Shown one piece after another: positions 7,417-11,552 of a stretch of DNA of 11,552 nt. The DNA comes from Deltaproteobacteria bacterium (GTDB lineage: Bacteria; Desulfobacterota; SM23-61): the NCBI GenBank assembly GCA_029857975.1, contig JAOUFX010000033.1:1-11552 (forward strand), read 5' to 3'. The first letter of the stretch is position 1. The number at the start of each line of letters is the position of its first letter. The notes beneath the pieces were generated by a model. The model had not been told where the DNA came from, did not search any database, and saw only the letters and a list, made by a program, of their open reading frames with translations. The translations under genes were made by a program, and so were the position numbers.

Positions 7417-7995
7417 TCAGGCACTCCTGCCCAATTGAAAGGCCTCAAGGTTGATTTTTTGGGCTTTGGGGGGAAAACGGCGCAGGAGGTTGTCGTTCCA
7501 GGTGTTTTCGGTGATGGAAAGAAAGTTATACAAAGCACCCAACATGACCGCATTGACGGCCCGCACATCCCCTGCCTTTAAAGCCAGGTCCCTGGCCGGG
7601 ATGCTCTTGATCTTGGCAGCCCGTTGCGAGAGGATGACGGCGACTTTCTCCGGGTAATCTTCAACCCCCAGAGAAACCGAAGGAGGATTGAGGCGCTGCT
7701 CGTTCAATAGGATGGTTGGTTGAGGCCCCAAACAATGTATATAACGGAGCGCCTCCAGCTCCTCAAAGGCCATAAAAATATCTACTTCCCCTTCCTTAAT
7801 CAGGGGAGAAAAAACCTTCGGACCGAAGCGAACATGGGTGGAAACGCTTCCCCCTCTCTGGGCCATACCGTGAACTTCACTCTTCTTCACGTCAAAACCC
7901 GCATCCATAAAAACATCCGCCAGAATCTCGGAAGCAAGGATAATACCCTGCCCTCCTACCCCGACCATCAATATATTGATAACTTTATTCTCCAT
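7417..7995 (-). CDS. iorB: Indolepyruvate:ferredoxin oxidoreductase, beta subunit
   Basis: This is the small (gamma-type pyruvate:ferredoxin oxidoreductase domain) subunit of the two-subunit IOR. It has 192 residues, the usual length. The N-terminus INILMVGVGGQGIILASEIL (about 6-25) is the signature of this domain. It is followed by KKSEVHGMAQRGGSVSTHVR (about 37-56), typical of the subunit, and by the block around AFEELEALRYIHCL. With IorA it oxidatively decarboxylates arylpyruvates and CoA to aryl-acetyl-CoA and CO2 and reduces ferredoxin in the cytoplasm. The ATG at 7995 lies inside the end of iorA, an 11-bp overlap, as usual for this pair. The stop at 7419-7417 lies one base before the next gene's TTG start. 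IorB-like proteins also partner other 2-oxoacid oxidoreductases, but the linkage to a full IorA makes this call firm. Confidence 0.93.
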   Translation of the reverse strand: MENKVINILMVGVGGQGIILASEILADVFMDAGFDVKKSEVHGMAQRGGSVSTHVRFGPKVFSPLIKEGEVDIFMAFEELEALRYIHCLGPQPTILLNEQRLNPPSVSLGVEDYPEKVAVILSQRAAKIKSIPARDLALKAGDVRAVNAVMLGALYNFLSITENTWNDNLLRRFPPKAQKINLEAFQLGRSA

Positions 7996-9778
7996 TTTTT
8001 TCCTTTATCGCTCCCCATTTGCAGATCTGTTCGCAGAGCGTGCAGCCATTACACAAGAAGCGGTCGATAAAAGCCTTACCTTTTCTTTTCTTCCCCCCGC
8101 CATTCATTCCTTCTTCTTTGACCCACTCGATGGCCGGACACCCCAGGCGTAAACAGACGCGGCACCCGGTGCATGATTCGGTGCTGACGAAAAAGGCTTT
8201 CCCCGTGACCGCTCTCTCCCTCCGGGAAAGGACGCAAGGGGCCCGCGCAATAATTACCGAAGGCTCCGGGCGCTGAATCTCTCGTTTGATTACGCGCTCA
8301 GTAACGGCCAATTGGTAAGGGTTGACGACTTTCACGTGTTTCACCCCCAGGGCTTTAACCAGCTTAACCAGGTCCACCTGAATGGCTTCTTCCCCTTGAA
8401 GGGTAAACCCTGTTCCCGGATGATCCTGCCTTCCGGTCATGGCGGTGGTGCGGTTATCCAGAATGATGAGCGTCACCGCCCCTTTGTTGTAAACAACGTT
8501 CAGAAGCCCGGTAATGCCCGAATGAAGAAACGTGGAATCTCCAATGACTGCGACGACCTTCCCTAAGGCATCTTCCCCCAGAGCTTTGTCCAGGCCCATG
8601 GCGTGTCCGATGGAAGCGCCCATACAGACACAGGTATCGATGGCGCTGAGGGGCGGAAGAAAGCCCAAAGTATAGCACCCTATGTCCCCGGTGACAAACA
8701 ATTTCAATTTGCTCAGGATAGAGAATATCCCCCGGTGGGGACAGCCGGGACACATGATGGGCGGGCGGGGGGGTAGAGTTTTGGAAATCTCTTCCAACGG
8801 GGGTGGAGTAAAACCCTTTAACCCTTTAGCCACTAAGGCAGGAGTAAGCTCTCCGCAAAGCGGGAAGGCAGTCTTGCCGGTGGCTTCAATTCCCATCGCC
8901 TTTACCTGTTCCTCGATAAACGGGTCCAGTTCTTCTATGACGAAGAGTTTTTCCACCCGGGAGGCGAAGGATCTAATAAGTTTTTCAGGGAGTGGAAACA
9001 CCATACCCAGCTTCAAAAAAGAAGCTTCCGGCATGGCTTCTTTGGCGTATTGGTAAGAGATGCCGCTGGTAATGATCCCGATTTTGTTGTTCCCCCATTC
9101 GATCCGATTTCCGTCAAAAGTTTCGGCAAAGAGATGCAGGTCTTCCAGGCGTTTTTCAACTACCGGGTGACGCCTGCGGGCGTTGGCCGGCAGCATAACA
9201 AATTTCATCGGGTCTTTGATAAGCTTGGGCGGGGCTATCGGTGGTGAAGGTTCTTGGGTAAGGACAATGGACTTGGAATGAGACACACGAGTGGTAGTGC
9301 GCAACATTACAGGGGTATCGAATTTTTCGCTCAATTGAAAAGCCATTGCCGTAAAATCCTTGGCCTCCTGGCTATCGCTGGGTTCCAGCATGGGAACCTT
9401 GGCAAATTTGGCATAGTTGCGGTTGTCCTGCTCATTCTGAGAGCTGTGCATTTCCGGGTCGTCAGCCGTGACCAAAACCAGCCCTCCGCGCAACCCCGTA
9501 TAGGATAGAGTGAATAGAGGATCGGCCGCCACATTGACCCCCACATGCTTCATAACGACTAAGGCCCGAACTCCCCCAAAGGCTGCCCCCATCCCTGTTT
9601 CCAAAGCTACTTTTTCATTCGGAGACCATTCAACATGCATCCCTTTATGGGTGTTCAAGGTTTCCAAGATCTCGGTGCTGGGGGTGCCTGGATATGCGGC
9701 AGCTACTCGCACGCCACTCTCGTACGCCCCGCGGGCAATAGCTTCATTTCCGGATAATACAACACGTTTTTCGGTCAT
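7985..9778 (-). CDS. iorA: Indolepyruvate:ferredoxin oxidoreductase, alpha subunit
   Basis: This large catalytic subunit has 597 residues and binds thiamine diphosphate and iron-sulfur clusters. The N-terminal pyrimidine-binding domain contains SGNEAIARGAYESGV and AAYPGTPSTEI (about 9-37), then a NEKVALE glutamate region. A linker domain follows. The diphosphate-binding domain starts at CPGCPHRGIF (about 343-352) and holds IGDSTFLHSG near 412-421 and LDNRTTAMTG near 440-449. Two C-terminal cluster motifs are visible: C-x2-C-x2-C-x4-CP from 536 and C-x2-C-x2-C-x3-C from 576, both complete. An in-frame ATG exists at 9799, but 9778 is preferred because AAGGGG lies just upstream and the preceding gene ends 4 bp away. 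The enzyme serves aromatic amino acid degradation or, in reverse, arylpyruvate synthesis. The actual substrate range is not decided by sequence. Confidence 0.95.
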   Translation of the reverse strand: MTEKRVVLSGNEAIARGAYESGVRVAAAYPGTPSTEILETLNTHKGMHVEWSPNEKVALETGMGAAFGGVRALVVMKHVGVNVAADPLFTLSYTGLRGGLVLVTADDPEMHSSQNEQDNRNYAKFAKVPMLEPSDSQEAKDFTAMAFQLSEKFDTPVMLRTTTRVSHSKSIVLTQEPSPPIAPPKLIKDPMKFVMLPANARRRHPVVEKRLEDLHLFAETFDGNRIEWGNNKIGIITSGISYQYAKEAMPEASFLKLGMVFPLPEKLIRSFASRVEKLFVIEELDPFIEEQVKAMGIEATGKTAFPLCGELTPALVAKGLKGFTPPPLEEISKTLPPRPPIMCPGCPHRGIFSILSKLKLFVTGDIGCYTLGFLPPLSAIDTCVCMGASIGHAMGLDKALGEDALGKVVAVIGDSTFLHSGITGLLNVVYNKGAVTLIILDNRTTAMTGRQDHPGTGFTLQGEEAIQVDLVKLVKALGVKHVKVVNPYQLAVTERVIKREIQRPEPSVIIARAPCVLSRRERAVTGKAFFVSTESCTGCRVCLRLGCPAIEWVKEEGMNGGGKKRKGKAFIDRFLCNGCTLCEQICKWGAIKEKNGE

Positions 9779-9782
9779 TCCT

Positions 9783-10475
9783 TTACCCCTTGAGTTCACT
9801 GACTTTTCGTTGGATAAATTCCGCCATCCGGGAGTTCGGGTCCCTGGCCAAGGCCTTCTGGTAAATTTCTAAAGCCTTCTGTTTTTGATTTAATGCTTCG
9901 TAACAGCGAGCAGCGCCAAGAAGACCTTCCCCCTGGAAAGGGCTGCGATCTTCTTCCATGTTTTTTTGATAATTCTCCAGAGCTTTGGCAAAATCCCCTT
10001 TGGATTCATAACAATGCGCCAGCCCATCAAAGGCCATGGACCGGAAGGGACCTTCCAGACATCGGGAATATGCCGCTACAGCTTGATCGTATTCTTTTAA
10101 GGCAAAATGGCAATGGCCAATGTAAATCTGGGATACCTGGGAAACGTTGCCCCGGCTATAGACTGCAAGGGCTTCGCGGAATTTTTTCATTGCTTTTTGG
10201 TAGTTGTCTTTCTCACCGTCGGCGTTTGAGCCTTTAAAGAATGCTTCTTGGTATTGCTGGAGAGCCTCCTGCTGGATGGCTTGGGCCTTCCCTTCCTGCC
10301 AAAGAAGGTAAGAATACCCTCCCAAACCGGCGACCACTACGGCAACGACAATGATTCCATATAAGGTAATCTGTCGACGATGGCTCCGGATGTATTGAAT
10401 AATTTTTCCGGTAGTTGAAATAAATTCATCCGGTTCTTTCAATAATTTCTTGCGGGATACTTTTTTAGCGGGCAT
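9783..10475 (-). CDS. Membrane-anchored TPR protein
   Basis: I do not recognise a specific function. The protein has 230 residues. The first 35 are basic and presumably cytoplasmic (MPAKKVSRKKLLKEP). One membrane helix at about 36-58 follows, then an extracytoplasmic domain with TPR-like units at about 113-146, 148-180 and 182-214; LAHCYESKGDFAKALENYQK fits the TPR consensus well. The single N-terminal anchor with a C-terminal TPR domain recalls YfgM, an ancillary protein of the Sec translocon and periplasmic chaperone network, but the likeness is architectural only. The start ATG at 10475 has GGAGG with a longish spacer. The gene ends 4 bp before iorA, so it is the first visible gene of that packed run. 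It is the second TPR membrane protein around iorAB. Confidence 0.85.
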   Translation of the reverse strand: MPAKKVSRKKLLKEPDEFISTTGKIIQYIRSHRRQITLYGIIVVAVVVAGLGGYSYLLWQEGKAQAIQQEALQQYQEAFFKGSNADGEKDNYQKAMKKFREALAVYSRGNVSQVSQIYIGHCHFALKEYDQAVAAYSRCLEGPFRSMAFDGLAHCYESKGDFAKALENYQKNMEEDRSPFQGEGLLGAARCYEALNQKQKALEIYQKALARDPNSRMAEFIQRKVSELKG

Positions 10476-10784
10476 TGTTTCTGTGCCCTCCTCCCTTTTA
10501 ATAAAATTAAATTAAAAAAACGATTTATCACAGCGCGGCAGTGCCGCAACCCAAAATTTATTGGACGCAGATAAACACAGATAAAATTAAAATATGCTTA
10601 ACAAAATTTTAAGAATTTGAATGTTAGTAGTACAGAAAAAAGATAAAGCTTATTTTATTTTTTAACTATGTAATTATCCTTTGGATTCTCTGTGGTTTTA
10701 AAAATCTCTCAATTTAGGTTGAAAATAGACCCCTACTCCTTTTTATCCTAAAAAAGCTTTTTACGGGAATAGTCTGAATAAGTC
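10476..10784. other. AT-rich intergenic region, 309 bp
   Basis: No gene is credible here. It is strongly AT-rich compared with the flanking genes. It contains one copy of the period-10 repeat (10558-10583), a short GC hairpin GCGGC-AGT-GCCGC at 10535-10547, and an AAAAAGCTTTTT palindrome at about 10751-10762, downstream of the small exported gene. The GC hairpin has a T-run on the minus strand only after about 12 bases, so it is a poor intrinsic terminator. A promoter for the TPR-ior run is expected here, but none with good -35 and -10 boxes could be singled out. Confidence 0.6.
10558..10583 (+). repeat. Dispersed period-10 repeat, copy B
   Basis: It begins TTATTGGACGCAGATAAAC and then repeats ACAGATA. 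It agrees with the minus strand of 4626-4601 at 22 of 26 positions; three of the four differences are G in copy A versus A here. The unit RCAGAT recurs with a 10-base step inside it. The two copies are in opposite orientation about 6 kb apart, both in intergenic DNA. No flanking inverted arm comparable to copy A is evident. Confidence 0.65.
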
Positions 10785-11201
10785 CTACGGGTGGAAATTT
10801 ATAGATTGCAGGTCTTTGGCCTCGATCTGGAAGGTTCCGAACCCTGCTTGGCCATAAAACTTCGAGAGTTTGTCCACCCTTATTTCAACCTTTTTCGGCT
10901 CACGCAGGGAAATTTCAAGCAGGATTTTGTTTCCTTCCTGGCCCTGGAATTGAACCTGGGAAACGATTTCGAAAGGAACGGCTACGTCAGCGCTTCCTCG
11001 TTTTCCCGTAATAACAACCATGCCAGCGTGGCTGAATTTCGAGAGGGAAGTCTTGACCCCCTGGCGGTCAATAACTACCACGGAAAAATTCTTTTTCGGC
11101 TCAGGGATCTTATCAATAGGAGCGTTGCCGCCCAATCCCCCCATGCCCATAAGGAACAAAAAAGAAATTATAACAAATACAGCAGCGAAAAAATTTTTCA
11201 T
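10785..11201 (-). CDS. Small exported protein of unknown function
   Basis: This is a 138-residue protein of unrecognised family. Residues 1-22 (MKNFFAAVFVIISFLFLMGM) form a signal sequence or anchor. A glycine-rich stretch GGLGGNAP follows, with no lipobox cysteine. The remainder looks mostly beta-strand: FSVVVIDRQGVKTSLSKF, then AVPFEIVSQVQFQ, KILLEISLREPKKVEIRV and a final FGTFQIEAKDLQSINF. The alternation of short hydrophobic strands and the closing xxLxxIxF strand suggest a small periplasmic beta-domain. An in-frame ATG at 11297 would put 32 unlikely residues before the signal; 11201 is preferred because GAGGGGG lies shortly upstream. It is separated from the ior run by 309 bp and is probably its own transcription unit. 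Confidence 0.75.
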   Translation of the reverse strand: MKNFFAAVFVIISFLFLMGMGGLGGNAPIDKIPEPKKNFSVVVIDRQGVKTSLSKFSHAGMVVITGKRGSADVAVPFEIVSQVQFQGQEGNKILLEISLREPKKVEIRVDKLSKFYGQAGFGTFQIEAKDLQSINFHP

Positions 11202-11252
11202 TAAAACGCCCCCTCTTGTCGCCTGATTGGGCTCATAATAGGAATTTACTAT

Positions 11253-11281
11253 TTCATAACATTTTTTAAGAAAAATAACAA
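11253..11281 (-). promoter_or_regulatory. Candidate sigma-70-type promoter of the small exported gene
   Basis: On the minus strand TTGTTA (11281-11276) and TATGAA (11258-11253) are separated by 17 bases, and a TGT directly precedes the -10, giving an extended -10 element. Each hexamer matches the consensus at 4 of 6 positions. The start codon lies about 50 bases downstream, a normal leader length. The AT-rich context makes chance matches fairly likely. Confidence 0.4.
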
Positions 11282-11320
11282 TCGTAAATATCCACATTAA
11301 ACTCCGGATGCCCCCTCACC

Positions 11321-11356
11321 CTTCCCCTCTCCCCCGCAAACGGGGGAGAGGGGGGG
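11321..11356. repeat. GC-rich perfect hairpin element, extragenic repeat type
   Basis: CCCCTCTCCCCCG (11324-11336) pairs without mismatch with CGGGGGAGAGGGG (11341-11353) around the loop CAAA. Two G-T wobbles and one G-C pair extend the stem to 11321 and 11356. The flank on the left (CCCCCTCACCC) matches a form I recall from widely dispersed intergenic hairpins in many bacterial genomes. On neither strand is the stem followed by a T-run, so it is not a standard intrinsic terminator, although it would stop nucleases or slow polymerase. Confidence 0.75.
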
Positions 11357-11552
11357 AACCCCTCCTGTCCGAACCGGTACACCAACGGCGAGAAAGGGCC
11401 AATCTTCAAAACTGGGGGTGGGCAAGATTGCGAAATCGATTGACAGAAGAAGGCCCACTCCGTTATTTTGGTTTTAGTCAATTTTTCACCATCGCCTGTT
11501 TCCTGGATTACGGGAAATCGGAAAATAAAAGATATTAAGGAAAAAATAATTT

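Larger units (their letters stand above)
11202..11552. other. Intergenic region at the right edge, 351 bp
   Basis: I see no credible gene. The short open frames here run through a hairpin repeat and have no family features. Contents are a possible promoter (11253-11281), the GC-rich hairpin repeat (11321-11356), and a weaker inverted pair in which GTGGGC near 11416-11421 can pair with GCCCAC near 11452-11457. The latter might be a remnant of a terminator for a gene beyond the right edge, but it lacks a clean T-run. The last 60 bases are AT-rich with no recognisable element. Confidence 0.55.

Noticed and set aside
10535..10547. GC hairpin as an intrinsic terminator of the small exported gene
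   Set aside because: The stem is only 5 bp, and the T-run on the minus strand begins about 12 bases after it, which is too far.
11416..11457. Inverted pair GTGGGC/GCCCAC as a terminator for an off-window gene
   Set aside because: The loop is about 30 bases, the stem needs a wobble to extend, and no U-run follows; no upstream gene is visible to support it.
11266..11481. Minus-strand frame of 71 codons at the right edge
   Set aside because: It reads through the GC hairpin repeat, giving Pro/Gly-rich nonsense, and has no family features.

Overview
All convincing genes lie on the minus strand, so the map is transcribed from high to low coordinates. The gene set points to an anaerobic, probably deltaproteobacterial (Desulfobacterota-type) Gram-negative bacterium. 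The evidence is a ferredoxin-linked 2-oxoacid oxidoreductase (IorAB), a PaaK-type CoA ligase, a tandem ACT protein and a complete-looking branched-chain/aromatic amino acid (HAAT) ABC uptake set in one co-directional block. TPR membrane proteins and several kinds of palindromic intergenic repeat are also present. The taxonomic assignment is inference from this arrangement, not from a marker gene.

Layout, in transcription order. (1) 11552-11202 is non-coding; it holds a perfect 13-bp GC-rich hairpin repeat and a possible promoter. (2) 11201-10785 encodes a small exported protein of unknown function. (3) 10784-10476 is AT-rich and non-coding, with one copy of a dispersed repeat built on a 10-nt period. 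(4) 10475-6020 is a tightly packed run: a membrane-anchored TPR protein, iorA, iorB, a second TPR protein with a C-terminal membrane region that starts at TTG, and an extended YidD-like protein. Neighbours here overlap or are 1-4 bp apart. (5) A period-7 palindromic repeat fills the gap before paaK (5930-4629). (6) A second copy of the period-10 repeat lies between paaK and the tandem ACT gene (4497-4066). (7) livK, a stem-loop, livH, livM and livG follow and run off the left edge. livG ends 6 bp before the edge, and an SD-like sequence there suggests that another gene, probably livF, begins just outside.

Working model. The ABC transporter imports an amino acid or related amphipathic acid. 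Transamination would occur elsewhere, as no aminotransferase is present here. IorAB oxidatively decarboxylates the arylpyruvate to an aryl-acetyl-CoA with reduction of ferredoxin, and PaaK activates free aryl-acetate to the same product. The ACT protein may sense the amino acid. The TPR/YidD pair is an apparent envelope-biogenesis insert in this metabolic block and is its least expected part. I see no rRNA, tRNA, CRISPR, transposase or phage genes.
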